This document shows, one piece after another, positions 45,127-56,960 of a stretch of 64,000 nt of DNA; within the stretch, counting starts at the first letter, position 1, and each line of letters begins with the position of its first letter. The position numbers and the translations under genes are program-made. The notes under the pieces are model-generated. The model worked only from the letters and a program-made list of their open reading frames with translations. It was not told the DNA's origin and ran no database searches. Source of the DNA: Ascaphus truei (Eukaryota; Chordata; Amphibia; Anura; Ascaphidae). The stretch spans positions 115,914,443 through 115,978,442 of the forward strand of contig CM071568.1 of the NCBI GenBank assembly GCA_036426205.1, given 5' to 3'.

Positions 45127-46787
45127 GGGGCCTATTCACTTAACTTCTATAATTGACTTAACGCTTGTTAAGTGCACTTTTCAAGTGATTGTGCATGTGT
45201 AGCTGTTCACAAATCTTCAATAAAATAAATAAATACAATAAATAAATAAATACATGGCAACATTGCTGGGAAATTGTTTGTTTTTTACAAGCACTAAGCA
45301 CTCTTGCTATTAGAATCCATGTGGTACCTGCAAAAATGCCCAAACTCGATTTTTTTTGCCAGTAACTGTTATTCACAAAACTCAAAGATTCAAATCACAG
45401 GTTAAACACTCCGATTTGTACTCACTACCTAAAGGATAGCAATCTTGTTTGAATATGACAGAGTTTATGTTATATTTACTTCATAATATTAAAGTCGGGG
45501 ATCTCTGGAGCTGAACCACATTTATTTTAGCTACAGAGAACCCCAACTTCAATTCTAGGTAATAAAATTAAAATGATAGCCTAGCTTCATTATCTTATGA
45601 AGGGGTTAAATAGGAGGAACTGCTTTGTTGGTGAATCTTGTAGTTGCCCCAGGGTGGGTGGTTAGGCCTCCCGTGAGGGTTTCAGGAGGATTTAACCCCT
45701 TCACTATAATGAAGGGATTAACTCCACCTCGGGGAAACTACCCCCTCCACCCACCCCCTCTACTACCAAGAACACCATACAGGAATGGGCAAATCTGCTA
45801 TTAGCTAAAAAGGTCAAATAGTTCTTTGCCCATTAAAATATACAATACAGTGCAATAAAATACAATACAAAATATAAGACAAGAAAATAAATGACTAGCC
45901 TTTTTATCCATTGATTTTCATTGTGGTTACCTATGCCCTCAATGGGCGCATATATAGCCACATAGGCAACGACTGGTAACTTACAAACCACCCCTTCTAC
46001 CCTAACCACCCCCCTCCCTCCCCCACCCACCAACACACAACAGTAATGGTCAAAAACCCAGATCTGGATAATAGCACATTTGCCCATTAAAATTAAATAT
46101 TAGACAATGAACCTATAGTAAATAAAAGTTGTACTTTCCCCTGCCAGGATGAAGTCCATCCTCTTGTTTATCCTTATCCTCTTCTGTGGCACCAACATTA
46201 AAAAAAAAAAAAATATCTACTGGCCTTAACCCCTTAGTTACTTTTGCGGTTAGTAACTGCTATGGTAATTAAGGGATTAATCCTCTTCCCACTACCTACT
46301 TTTTAACCCAATCCCCCACCCCCTCTACTCCGATAACCACTCACACAAATGGGCAAAAGCCCTAGTAGCCAAATATGACTAATAGCACTTTTGCCCATTT
46401 GTCAATTTATGTTGAAAAAAAACAAAAAAAACATTACACAATAAAATGAAATTGACATTTCAATACATTCAAATAAACAGTAGGCAAAAAACCCATTGAT
46501 TGATACTGTAATCTATGCCCTCGACAGGGACAAAGATATCCACATTGGCAACCAATGGTACATCCACCATTCCAGACTGCTGGATCAAAATGTAACGTTT
46601 ATTTAATTTCACTTGTTAAAGAAATTAAAACTAGTAAATGCAGAATCGTATTTTTTTACCAAACGCTTAAAAAAAATAGATTTTTCCTATTGAAAACCGT
46701 TTTTAACACAAATTTCATAGTCTTCGGTTGGAACATGCCAACCCGATCGATGTTGCAATAAATTAATCAAAGTTTAGTGAATAGGCC
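45127..46787. mobile_element. 1.66 kb DNA element inserted in the LINE
   Basis: The left end GGCCTATTCACTTAACTT (from 45129) is inverted in AAGTTTAGTGAATAGGCC-like sequence ending at 46787. The LINE reading resumes directly afterwards. The inside contains two foldback segments (45590-45740 and 46225-46290) built on AACCCCTTCA/TGAAGGGGTT, as at 1-536 and 13540-13905. No transposase and no clear target duplication are visible. Confidence 0.65.
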
Positions 46788-48241
46788 GATAAAGTCAGAA
46801 GGGACTGAGTCATCATATCAAAATTATAAGGAATGTAACAAACGTTACATTAGGGCAATCAAATTAGCAACATTTTAAATGAAAAAAAAATTACAATAGA
46901 AAGTAAGATCAACCCTAAAAAGTTCTTAAAGTATCGTAATAACAAACAAAAAAATTGAAAATACAATTTAGGACCCTTTCAGTGTAAGATGGGCATGTAA
47001 AGTATTGGAGAAGGAAAAAGCAGAGGTATTAAACACATTCTTTGTCTCTTTATTTACCAGGGAATAATCAATTGCAATAATAGTGCCACAGGAGGAAACC
47101 ACAACCTCTATATTAACAAACAATTGGTTAACTGAGGAACAATTTCAAAGGCAGTTTATAAAGTGATAGTTAATAAGTAATCTGGCCCCAATGGTATACT
47201 GTACATCCAAGAGTTCTTAAGTAGTTAGGTTCAGTAATAGCCAAACCATTCCGTTTAATATTCAAGAACTCAATTTCCACAGGAAGTATCACAAGATTGA
47301 TGTAAAGCCGACGTGGTACCTATGTTTTAAAAGGGAGCTAGATCACAAATTGGGAATTACAGAACTGCAAGCCTAACATCAATAGTGAGGAAGCTACTTA
47401 AAGGTTTAGTATGGGATAATATTTAGGAATACTTAACGGATAACAAAATTATTCATAATCGTCAGCATTGATACAGTAAGTAGTGCTAAACTAGCCTTAT
47501 TGGTTTCTTTTGAGGAGGTAAGGAGGACTTTAGATCAAGGTAATGCAGTTGATGTTGTCTACTTAGATTTTGCAAAGGCTTTTGATATGGTGCCACAAAA
47601 GAAGTTAGTGTACAAAATAAATCAAATTGGACTCAGTTAAAATATTTGCACCGGATTGAAAACTGGTTGAAGGCTAAACAACAGAGATTGTAAATTGAAC
47701 TTTTTCAAGTTGGGCTAAAGTTGTGAGTGGAGTAGCTCAAAGATCGGTGCTGGGACTCCTGCTTTTTAATTTGTTTATTAATGACCTTGAGGTTGGCATA
47801 GAAAGCAAAGTCTCCATCTTTACTTGTGACACTAAATTGTGTAATGTAGTAGAATCAGAGCAGGATGTAATTTCTCTGCAGAAGGACTTCGATAGACTTG
47901 AAACTTGGTAGATGAGATTTAATACAGAAAATTGTAAGGTTATGCATATGGAAAACAAGAATAAACAGGCAATTTACAAGTTAAATGGGGATACATTAAA
48001 TCATTGATGGAGAAGGATTTAGGAGTGCTTGTAGACAGCAGGCTTAACAATAGCGCCCAAAGTCATGCAGTAGCTGCAAAGGCAAACAAATCTTATTTTG
48101 CATTAAACGGGGAATGAATGGAAGGGAAGTTAACATAATTATGCCCTTTTATAAAGCATTAGTAAGACCACACCTTCAATATGGAGTTCAATTTTGGGTA
48201 CCACGCTTTAGAAAAAACATTATGAAACTAGAGAGAGTGCA
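46788..48241 (+). pseudogene. CR1/L2-type LINE ORF2, reverse transcriptase relic
   Basis: The plus strand reads, with frameshifts and stops, VVYLDFAKAFDMVPQKKL (about 47554), SGVAQRSVLGLLLFNLFIND (47726-47785), then FTCDTKLCNVV where the FADD active site belongs, then DLGVLVDSRLNN and FYKALVRPHLQYGVQFW (48147-48197). These are the RT blocks of the CR1/L2 clade. Loss of FADD and several stops make it dead. It is cut at 48242 by the MITE. Confidence 0.85.
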
Positions 48242-48243
48242 TA

Positions 48244-48480
48244 CTGCTGCGACACACTTTATTCGAGCAAATGCCCAGTTTGTACCTGGCAGATACCTGG
48301 AATGCGCCGCTCCTCACCTCTGACAAGCCGCGTTGCATTTGCCTTCCCAGCCACGGTTCATGCCTGGCTGACGGGGGCCTGATCTGTTAAATGATAATGA
48401 TCAGGATTTAATAGGCTGCAATGCTTCGCGTGTCCACCAGATGGCATAAATTCATGAATTGTAATGCAGTATATATATAT
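48244..48480. mobile_element. Half copy of a TA-target MITE
   Basis: It begins CTGCTGCGACACACTTTATT after a TA (48242-48243), inside the LINE. It aligns, inverted, with 63345-63580 of the full copy, and it stops at the central (TA)n. It carries no gene. Confidence 0.8.
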
Positions 48481-49640
48481 ACAGTACTGTATATACACAT
48501 TGGGTTTATAGTGTGCTGTTTTGTAACTGCTAATACATGTCTTTTTGCTTTATCTGAGTGTTGCTGCTTTTGTGCCTTCTCTTATGGGAAGACAGGGTTT
48601 CTATATTGATTTCTATGGAGCATGCACCTTGACTTTACATTTGACAAAGAAATGTTTAAGGGTTTAGTAAAACATGCATCAATAAAAATACCACTTCTCC
48701 ATATCTGCCACAGTAAAACAAAATTCTATTTCCTAATAAAATCATTCTCATGTGGCAATCAAAAGCATCAAATGCCAATCAAAAGATTGAATTGACATTG
48801 TATACATGATGCATAAAATCTGTGCACCAAGTACATTCTGCCAATCAATGTTAACAATAAAATATTCAAAAGCAAATACAATGAAATCCAAATAAGTATG
48901 CTATTTAAACCAAGCAAGGCAAGACAAATAATTTACCATTAATTAATGACATCCCTAAACAATTAAAATACCATCCAAATCAATTACACAATTAACTCTT
49001 TTAATCGTTAAACAAACCCATTCTCTAAAAAACTTAACATCTGACAAAATAGTAGTACCAAAATAAAACCACTATAACAAAGCAAGCCTCACCCTGACCA
49101 AAAATACACCATAGAACACCAAAAATTACATCTATCTAATTAAACATTACATTACACACATTTAACAATAGCAGCATATCAAAATACATTTAAATAGTGC
49201 AAAACAAGCATTTCCAACCAAATCATTTCTTACCCTGTATGTATATATCGATAGAGACATACATACATACATATATACATACAGTGGCAAGAAATGAGAA
49301 TGGAAAAAAATTGAATCACATAGAATAAATTACAAAAAACAGTTAAAGTTCCAAAAAAATAATTTTTTTTAGTTAACTTACCATTAGCTGGCCCACTCAC
49401 CGACTCCCGTTGAACACCAAGCTCTCTAACCAATCCACTCACAGCAACAGGAATCCATAAAAACACAAACCATAACAAAATAAACTAAGACTTTTTTTAA
49501 ATCCAAAACGTCTACAGTATCTTCATCTGTGTTCTTCCGTCTTCTTTCTTGTTCTTCTGGGGTCTTCTGGGGTCTGCTTGGGGTCTTCTTACCGTCTGCT
49601 GCCATGCCCCGGTCCTCTTCTTCCTTGCGGAGGTCCGTCC
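48481..49640. other. AT-rich stretch with a (CATA)n tract at 49255-49282
   Basis: No gene is seen. 49500-49600 repeats GGTCTTCT/TTCTTCTTG pyrimidine-rich words. Confidence 0.4.
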
Positions 49641-49659
49641 TCCTCGGCGTCTGCCTTCA

Positions 49660-50010
49660 AAATGAGACGACATAGACTTTTATAGGCCTATGACGTCACA
49701 TTATCGTCATATGGTTCCCACGGCCCTGATTGGGCTGTGAAAACCATGTGATTGTGGGGGGAAAATTTTAATTTTGATGACGTCATTTAAAGGCAATGAC
49801 GCCAGCTAATCAGAATGGATGTGCTTCAATTGCCTTTAAGACAACGTCATGAAAAGAAAGATGGCCGGCCTCACATGGTACGGTAGCCAATCAGAGCGTG
49901 GGAACTACAACCCTACTCTGATTGGCTCAAGTAGACCATGTGACAGAGGCTTTGGGGAGAACGGATGTGATGTCATTCAAAGCCTGTCACATGGTACATT
50001 AATTGTAAAG
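49660..50010. other. CRE- and CCAAT-containing segment, possibly MITE-borne
   Basis: Two perfect TGACGTCA palindromes occur (in TATGACGTCACA near 49690 and TGATGACGTCATTT near 49783), with CCAATCAGAG at 49888 and its inverse CTGATTGG at 49918. The segment is partly self-complementary, so it may be a MITE and not a promoter. No transcript start can be shown. Confidence 0.3.
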
Positions 50011-50209
50011 TATTGGTGTTGTTGGATTTTTTTGGTGGGGCACAAAATTGGTACTGCAGGCCTGCGGGGAACACCTGAGGGCCACCGCCGGCCTCTAGTA
50101 TCATCGCTGTGCATCCCAAAAATGTAATATATGTAATGGGGGTATAGGGGTTGTTGGGGCACAGGGGGTGTATGTTGTTTAAATAAGATAGTGAAGTTGC
50201 GCCAAAAGA

Positions 50210-51060
50210 TTTATCCTACTGTTCAATACACGGCTGTAGTCCGTCACACAATGCAGTTCTGCTGCCCGAGTCTCTCATAGGTGATTCGCCAACCTCTGTA
50301 TAAATTGTATAGAAGGGAAAAGGGGAGAAATCCTCAGGCGCGTTCTTCTGCTTGTGGCTCCAGGATATATGTGGACGTAGAAAACAAAAGAGAGAGGGGG
50401 ACCACAATGAGGGAAAATTCAACATACATGTATATCTTGATTTTATATTTGGGGGAAATAAAAATAGGGGAGGAGACACACTCACACTAGGTATCTGGTC
50501 TTGGTCAGATGACTACTCCTCTGGGTGGAGGGTGGGTTGGGGGTGAGGGGAAACCCCCTGATGACGCCTCAGAGAATAAGAAAAAGGGAAAAATAGTGTA
50601 ATAAAGTTTAATACCATACAAAAAATAGAGATTAAAAACTCACAAGCGGCCCAAAGTGTTTGGCATAGGGAGGAGATAGATCCATACTCCACAGAGCGTC
50701 CCTCTCAAGGATGGGTTTGTCGTGTGTAGCCTGTTTCCAGTTGGAAGTGTCTTCTAGATGTGTGTACAGTTCAGCAAACGGCAAATGGCAGGGTGGGTTT
50801 CCAAACGCCTGTGCTGGGTCCACCTCCATCTGCTTTCTTCCCTGCACACTCCTTACACAGCCCCCGGTCCTTCGCGCATGAGCATGCGCTCCCGGCGAGA
50901 TGCTGGCTAAAGCTGGAAATCCAACCTCCTCACTACGGTGGCCTGCGATGACCAAAAAACGTCAGACGCGTTTCGCATTAGCTTCCTCAGTGACGTAGGC
51001 ATATCCGGGGTAGCAGCAGTCCTTTATACCTTCAACGATTGACACTTAGCTGTGGATTCG
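50210..51060 (-). mobile_element. PLE terminal region on the minus strand
   Basis: The region is non-coding and shares with other PLE ends the hammerhead-like motif at 50964-51000 and ACATGTATATCTTGATTTTA-type filler DNA. Short frames on either strand have no domain. Confidence 0.4.
50964..51000 (-). ncRNA. Hammerhead-like motif with complete core strings
   Basis: The minus strand reads CTGAGGA (complement of 50984-50990), A, GC-TAAT-GC, then GAAACGCGTC (complement of 50965-50974). Both conserved strings (CTGANGA and GAAA) and the palindrome ACGCGT followed by C are present. In dimeric minimal hammerheads that palindrome forms stem III and the following base is the cleavage position. Stem II is only two pairs and there is an extra A, so activity is doubtful. 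Confidence 0.55.
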
Positions 51061-51379
51061 CTAGTTGTTAACAGGCAGCCTAATTACCGTCAAAAATGCT
51101 CTACAGGCCTTTTCTAATCACAACTGTGAAGCACAAAAGCATCTTGGGCATAATTTAAATTGTACAATAAAATATTACAAATTCGTTTCATCTCAATGCC
51201 TTCCTTTAAACAAATGGCAAACTTAAAAACTGCAGACCTTCTGCTTGGGATTAACTTATCCCTAAAGATGAAGATGATCACTTTGAGAAAACACAAAAAT
51301 TGTATAGTATAATTTGGGTTGTCAATTCTAGGGATGGTTTGTAATTGATTTAAATCTTAATGCCTAGCAGGTGAACTTA

Positions 51380-51600
51380 AAAATAGGGGGGGGGGGGTAC
51401 CTCTGGTGTCACACATACTCCCATACACACATACACATTCTCCCACATATACACACACACTCCCACATATATACACACACTCCCACATATATACACACAC
51501 TCCCACATATACACACACATATATACACCCCCCACCCATATATACACACACACCCACTCATATCTACACACACACATTCTCCCATGCCCACACACACTCA
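51380..51600. repeat. CCCACATATACACACA minisatellite
   Basis: It opens with a G9-10 run at 51388 and continues with about nine copies of ACACACTCCCACATATAT. Overlapping frames on both strands arise from the repeat. Confidence 0.9.
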
Positions 51601-52010
51601 CTCTCTATACACCTTTTGGAAAGGCTGCGACCAGCACCACCATGCATACAGTGTTCGACAAATCACCCAAAAATCTACTTGCCCAACCAGAAAATCTACT
51701 CGCCACCTAGTCCCGCCCCCAACCCCGCTTTAAAATAAAATATATAAATAAAATACATTTAATAAATTCCTAGTCAGAACAACATTAGTTTTTGACAAAT
51801 GTATTTATTACATTATACTACAATTAGTCCTTGTTACGTGTGTGTGTGTAAGTGTGTAAGTGTGTAAAGGTCGGATCTAGAAATAAAAGCCACATTTGAA
51901 TGACTAGTTTCCTGAACACCTTAACCAGTGTCTGCACGTCCCCGCTTCACAATATCTAAAGCAGCAATCCCTCCTGGGATCTTAGAGAAAACACTAGGGT
52001 TAGGGAGTGA
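51600..52010. repeat. Second copy of part of the hAT-internal sequence
   Basis: 51828-51990 matches 41948-42003 joined to 42650-42755 (ACAATTAGTCCTTGTTAC, GGTCGGAT, AATGACTAGTTTCCTGAAC, CCCGCTTCACAAT) and lacks the solo LTR. Its left part (ACAGTGTTCGACAAATCACC at 51649) is not in the other copy. Confidence 0.65.
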
Positions 52011-52079
52011 TCACAAAACCACACCAATTGAAACGAAATAATGAATGAATATATGGTAATCAAAAAAGTGGGTGCAAAC

Positions 52080-52530
52080 TGTGAACTGAGGTCTGTGATG
52101 TCAGCTGGGCCTGCCCTGATATGGGGAAGAGGGATTAACCCCTCCCCAGATATAAAAGGTAGGGTTCCTCCCTTTTGCTGAGTTCTGTTCTGTTCCAGCC
52201 CTAGTCTTGGGGCTGGTGTGTTCCAGCCTTGCCACTTAGGGGGATGAGGGTATTTAGACTATCCTGAGAGCCTCAAGCCCTGGTGATGTCTAGTCCTGTC
52301 CTACCCAGGGAGGTGATGATGCCCCTGTGTCCCAGAGGGATTCTGATAGGCGACAGAGGGGGTATTACCATTGCTGGTATTTCCTGCCTTTGCTTTATGG
52401 CTGAAGTTGCATAGTGCTATCCTGCCCAGGAAAGGGGTGATGCCCCTGAGCTGGGCTGTATACAGAGATTGATCTTGATGCAGTGGAAGCGCTGAAACTG
52501 TTGAGCCTGTCAGTACCAACTGCTAAAGGT
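52080..52530 (+). repeat. Unclassified repeat with TATA box, possibly an LTR
   Basis: It has promoter-like features: TATAAAA at 52151-52157, then pyrimidine-rich TTCCTCCCTTTTGC and TTCTGTTCTGTTCCAG. Two partial internal repeats (GGTGATGATGCCCCTGTG, GGTGATGCCCCTGAG) follow. LTR ends or a target duplication were not found, so this is a guess from composition. Confidence 0.3.
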
Positions 52531-53198
52531 GAGATCATAAACAATTTATATTCCCATTCAAATTCTGTAATGACCACACTTTGACATAGGCATGTAAAAT
52601 GTTGCACACAGTGCTTCCTTTCACTGGCGTACAGTCAGGTGGTTGAAACGTACCCATCGGAGGTCTTCATAACATTCACTGACCTCTAATGTGTATCCAA
52701 AAAATAAAATTTTCACCGGCAATAACATACATGAGTGTGTGTAGGCGTACTATTATGAAACTTAGTAGCATTAATTCTGTCTAAATTTCTTTAGTGGTAA
52801 CAAAAATTAAAACTAAAGGACCCCTGCATTCAAAGTAGATCTGTGTCCACTATAATATAGTCTCAATAGGCCAGTTGACATTGTACTCTTGTGTTTTCGC
52901 TAAATTGGATACCACCATAACTTTGTATGTAAGTTTCATGTGTGAATTAAAAGTGTATTTTTAAAAATCTATTTAAATATCCCACATTTGTACACAAAAA
53001 TATTAGTTTTTGATTAGATGATGGTAATGGTATATGCACATATAACAAAATAACCTGGATGTTAAAAAAATCATATGGATTTATTGATAAGCAGATAATA
53101 AATGCATTACAATATAAATGTACAGGCAAAATCATAACAGTAGCACATAATTACTTTGTCATTATGGTCATAACAAATTATATTTTTTAATTATATAG

Positions 53199-53254
53199 TT
53201 ATGGATGTGGAAACAGAGTCAGATATGTCTGCCACAAGAAATCTGGAACTATTA
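53199..53254 (+). pseudogene. Candidate first exon of forkhead gene B
   Basis: The acceptor ATTTTTTAATTATATAG ends at 53198, ATG is at 53201, and the donor TTA|GTAAGT is at 53255. The peptide is MDVETESDMSATRNLELL. Without splicing the frame runs on as VSDEELVEES to a TAA. It is short and acidic, as at 16608, with the ATG again just after an acceptor. A PLE end begins about 70 bp downstream, and the next part of the gene may be the forkhead exon 4.4 kb away. Linkage is inferred from order and strand only. Confidence 0.35.
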
Positions 53255-53325
53255 GTAAGTGATGAGGAATTGGTTGAGGAGAGCTAAGATATTGAATCTA
53301 GAGAATACGAATATGCTGTGGCACT

Positions 53326-53640
53326 GTAAGCCGGGAAAAAGAACGCTGCGACGTTCGAAATGCATTGGAGGGGTCTTTTGCCACATTAAAGTGCCCTTTT
53401 AATCATTTTTTTGTCCTGGGTTCTTCCTGCTCCGTTTGTGCTGGTGCGCTTTTTGGTCTCCCTTTTCCCTGTATTCCATTGAGTAGCTGCACAGCCTGCC
53501 TGCCTGCCCTACCAGGATGTGAGTACTTGTATATTTTTCAGGGGAACCTGCCAATGAGACTGATGGTGAGTGGGTTGCACCACACACCACCTGTCTTCAG
53601 GAGGATAGTACCCATTATATGACACAATAGGTACTATATC
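53326..53640 (+). mobile_element. PLE terminal fragment with hammerhead-like motif
   Basis: At 53331-53366 the strand reads CCGGGAA (degenerate core), AAA, the perfect stem GAACG-CTGCGA-CGTTC, GAAATGCATT. The palindrome is ATGCAT in place of ACGCGT. The following GGTCTTTTGCCACATTAAAG continues into non-coding PLE-like DNA. Confidence 0.45.
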
Positions 53641-53642
53641 AA

Positions 53643-55758
53643 TTGTTAGTACCCTGGTACAGTGGTCTGGCTTATTATCATTTTGAGATATACCTGCATT
53701 TGAGCGCTTCAGCTATTTTCCATATCATTTCTGTATTAACCCCTGTGGGACAGCTCTCTGAGTTTCCTTTGGTAAATCCCTGTTCTTTGTCAGCCATGGT
53801 CACGCCCCTAGCTCCAGAGGAGAGATTCCTGGTCTCTCCTAATACAGAGAGAAGATTACCTATGTTTTACTCTCAGGCATTGTCTGCATTAACCCCTGTA
53901 AATTCTTGCTGCCTCAAGTTAATGCCTTCGTTTTTGCCTCAGAGAATGAGTCCACAAGTCTGACAGCAGAGGTTGCATTGAGGGATTCCCATAACCGTAC
54001 GGAGTCCTTAGATATTCTTTGCTATAAATCCCCTGCTTCAGCTCAAGTTTCCGCAGTTTCGCCTCCGGAGACTTCAGCTAAAGTTCTGGTTCCTGATAAA
54101 TGTAGTCAAGAGTCAGGTTTTTCCCTAAGCTTGGTCGCAGAGTTCCTTCTCCTGGGTATTTCACTGAACCAGCCTGTCGCCCACATAGCGGTGATCCCTG
54201 CTTCAGCTCATAGTTCCCACATTATGGAGTCTGCAGTAATTTCTGGTTTTCCAGACATTCCTTACCAAATACCTACTTCAGAGACCAGTACACTTATGAT
54301 TAATCCCCGTGTACTGTCTAAGTTCTCCTCCTCTTTAAGCTTAGGGTTAAAAGCATACAGTAGTCTGTATGTCCCTCCTGGGGTTCATATTGTGTTCCCA
54401 GGAATGTTTGCTGACGCACGGTTTTCTCCCAAAAGTGACGTTTTTTCATATAGATTAGTAAAAAGCCTGCACACTGTTTCCCTTTTCGCTGAATTGTGTC
54501 TTACTAGTTTTGAGACTCTGAGAGGTAATGATTCTCCTTCTGATTCTGAAGCTCTTCCTACAATGAGTATCCTGACTGGGGGTCCCCCTGATTTCTCTGT
54601 CCAGGCTAATTCTCCAGGGATCAGCATATCTGTGGTCACTCCCTTAGTACTGTCTGAGGTCACCATGCATATATTACAAGTCTTGGGGTTTAAATCTGAG
54701 CTATTTAGCTGTCCTGCCTTTGCTGAAACCCAGTCCCTCAGTACTGTGTCTAAATATGCCCCAGCAAACATGGGGTTACTCTGGGAAGAAATTAAAGCTC
54801 CTGTCTTAAAGGGTATTTTTTCTCACATGTCCAGCAAATCTAGAACCTCAGTAATTGTTTCTAAGTCACTTATCAATACATCTGATTTTTTCTCTAATCA
54901 AACCCAGACACCCTCACTATCGGGTAGGAGTCCTGTGATCAGAGATTTTGCACTAGAAAACACACCTATTCATGTTTTTGTCAGGTTAGGTACCCCTGTG
55001 GTTAGGGCCATTGCAGTTTCGGAAAAGACTCCTTGCTGCTTGTTGATTCTCAGGTCCCTGTCACTGAGGTACAGACTTCAGCTTCTGATGTTAGCTTCCC
55101 TCCTGCCACTACCCTGGCTCTGCCTTTTTCTCAAGATACTGATATGAAAATCCCAAGGTCTATTCCTGATTCACTGACAATACTATCTTCCAATGAAGAT
55201 TTCCCAGTATTGGGGAGCTCTACTGTTGTTTGCTTCTCTGCTCCTGCCAAACCATGGTTTTGTCCCTCGGAATTTTCGGTTGCCCCTGTTATTTCCTCTC
55301 AGTTGGAAATACTCTGTACATATCCCAAGATTTCGGTCCCTATGCGCCTGGTTTTACTGCTTGCCTTGTCACCTTCCATACCAATACCGGGAGATGCTTC
55401 CAACCAGCCTATACCCTTACTAACCATTACCTGGGAGCCTTCTAGAGGAAAAATTCCTCGCAAATTCCAACATGCAGTGGTCAGCCAAGACTTTTTCTGT
55501 TACAAAGTTCCTCCTGGTGTATTCGATCAACTATCAGGGCCGCTGATCCTAGAGTCCGGTTCATTTATTAAAGACTGGGCTTCCTGTAGGGGTTCTTCTG
55601 CCGTTTCTGATCTGGAACCCTCTGGTTCTTCACAGCCCTGGATTTCCAAGTCATTTTGCGGGGCGAGCCATGTACCAAGGATGTTTCTTCTACCACTCTC
55701 ATTTCCTAGAACTGTACTCACCAAGGAACTGCTCGTTTATGGATCCCCTTTCCACTAA
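53643..55758 (+). pseudogene. Ser/Pro-rich frames inside an LTR element without pol
   Basis: Three overlapping frames run in series: 53643-53963, 53906-55147 (413 codons) and 55033-55758 (241 codons). They suggest one long frame of about 700 codons with two shifts. The protein is rich in Ser, Pro, Val and Leu, with recurrent wording (LVSPNTE, SALTPVNS, PVVRAIAVSEKTP, PVTEVQTSASDVS), and no RT, integrase or protease motif. It ends 200 bp before a polypurine tract and an LTR start. I do not recognise it. It may be a Gag- or accessory-like product of a non-autonomous LTR element. Confidence 0.4.
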
Positions 55759-55959
55759 AGAACTTTAGGAACAACTCGATGTCTCCGAGACCCATGGATG
55801 GTCCTGTCTGGCCGCAGTTTTCACCGTGGGGTGGGGGTACACTAAGGAGTAACCACGAGTCTCTGGACCACGACTCTACCCCCAATCCTAGACGGTTCAG
55901 CAACAATTCCCGGTCCCCCAACTCTATGTGTGCTCATGTTCGCCCGGAGGTCTCGCGTG

Positions 55960-56320
55960 AAGGGGGGGGGTACTGTAAGGAATCCGCTCCACGGTTTACT
56001 GGTTGCCTTACCTTGCAGACTGTGCAGTCCTTGAGCACCTCTCCTGATGTTTGCTGCAGCCTGGATTCACTCACCAAAGCAATACACACTCCCTCTGGTA
56101 TCTATTGCAGCTGTGCAGCCTATCACTGCAACCTAGACTTGCATTCACTCATTGGAGCAGTACCTTCACACCCCCCTCCAGTACTGTCTTCCCACAATGC
56201 TCCCTGCCGAGCATAGTCCTTACTGGATGTCACTATCGTTCTGCCACAAGCCCTCGCTTGTTCTCCTATGCTGATACCAGGTTCGGCCCTGCGTCCTTCA
56301 GCTTCCTTCAAGCCGCTTGT
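55960..56320 (+). repeat. Polypurine tract and truncated 3' LTR
   Basis: GAAGGGGGGGGGTAC at 55959-55973 is followed by TGTAAGGAATCCGCTCCACG at 55974. A G-rich polypurine tract abutting TG is how a 3' LTR begins in Ty3/gypsy elements. The LTR is cut off where PLE-type DNA starts, near 56320. The 5' LTR is not seen, so the left limit of the element is unknown. Confidence 0.55.
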
Positions 56321-56960
56321 TCTCCTACGCGTTTCGTACCAAGTATTTCGTCAGTGACGAAACGCGTAGAGGTCACGACAGGTCATCCTGCGCGTGTATG
56401 CTGGTAAGCTGAGACGGAGCCTGCAGGAGACAGCAGCGTTTTTTTCCATCTCCGCGGTGCCGAGATACGGATCCTGTGCAGCCACCGCGAGTCTGCTGAC
56501 TGTCTCAGTGTGAGTGTCCATTTCCCCTTGCCAGTGCCCAACCTTATGGCGGTTTCTATACAAATCTGTTGATAGGTTGTTTTCATGTTTGTTTTTTTCT
56601 TTCATGTGTTTTTATATAAATTTTACTGTATTTGTATACTGTGCAGCTTAGGGTTTAGTCACCATCAGGTGTTCTCCTGGGTAGTACTTAGCCGTCCAGC
56701 TGCACAGCTGTTCTGAGGTGGGGTTGGATCCCCTCAGAGTTTGTGTGTATTTTTAATAAATTACCTTCCACTAATCCCTGGTGCGCATTTGTGCATTTTT
56801 TATTATCTTGTATTTCAGGGTGCCCTCCCCCCTTTTTAAGGGGGGTTCACCTAGATTTGAGAGTTTCTGGGGAGACGCTTTATGTACATGCTGCAAAGGG
56901 ATCATCCACACCATCATACAGCACGAGCGCTGAATATCCTGTTTTTTCTACCTTCTGGGT
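56320..56960. mobile_element. PLE terminal region with paired hammerhead-like motifs
   Basis: The motif pair at 56325-56370 is followed by non-coding DNA containing GTGTGTATTTTTAATAAATT (56740) and GTATTTCAGGGTGCCC (56811), the latter a splice-acceptor-like string as in the PLE end at 24260. Confidence 0.45.
56325..56370. ncRNA. Inverted pair of hammerhead-like motifs
   Basis: Minus strand: CTGACGA (complement of 56348-56354), AATACTTGGTAC, GAAACGCGTA (complement of 56326-56335), a complete core. Plus strand: GTC-AGT-GAC hairpin, then GAAACGCGTAG (56359-56369), overlapping the first so that CTACGCGTTTCGT and ACGAAACGCGTAG form the arms. Confidence 0.55.

Noticed and set aside
51357..51738. 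Frames rich in Cys/Val/Tyr or Thr/His on both strands
   Set aside because: They are translations of the CACATATACACA array and not proteins.
53399..54771. Minus-strand frames opposite the Ser/Pro-rich region (up to 128 codons)
   Set aside because: They are mirror images of the plus-strand frame, which is longer and followed by a polypurine tract in the same orientation.
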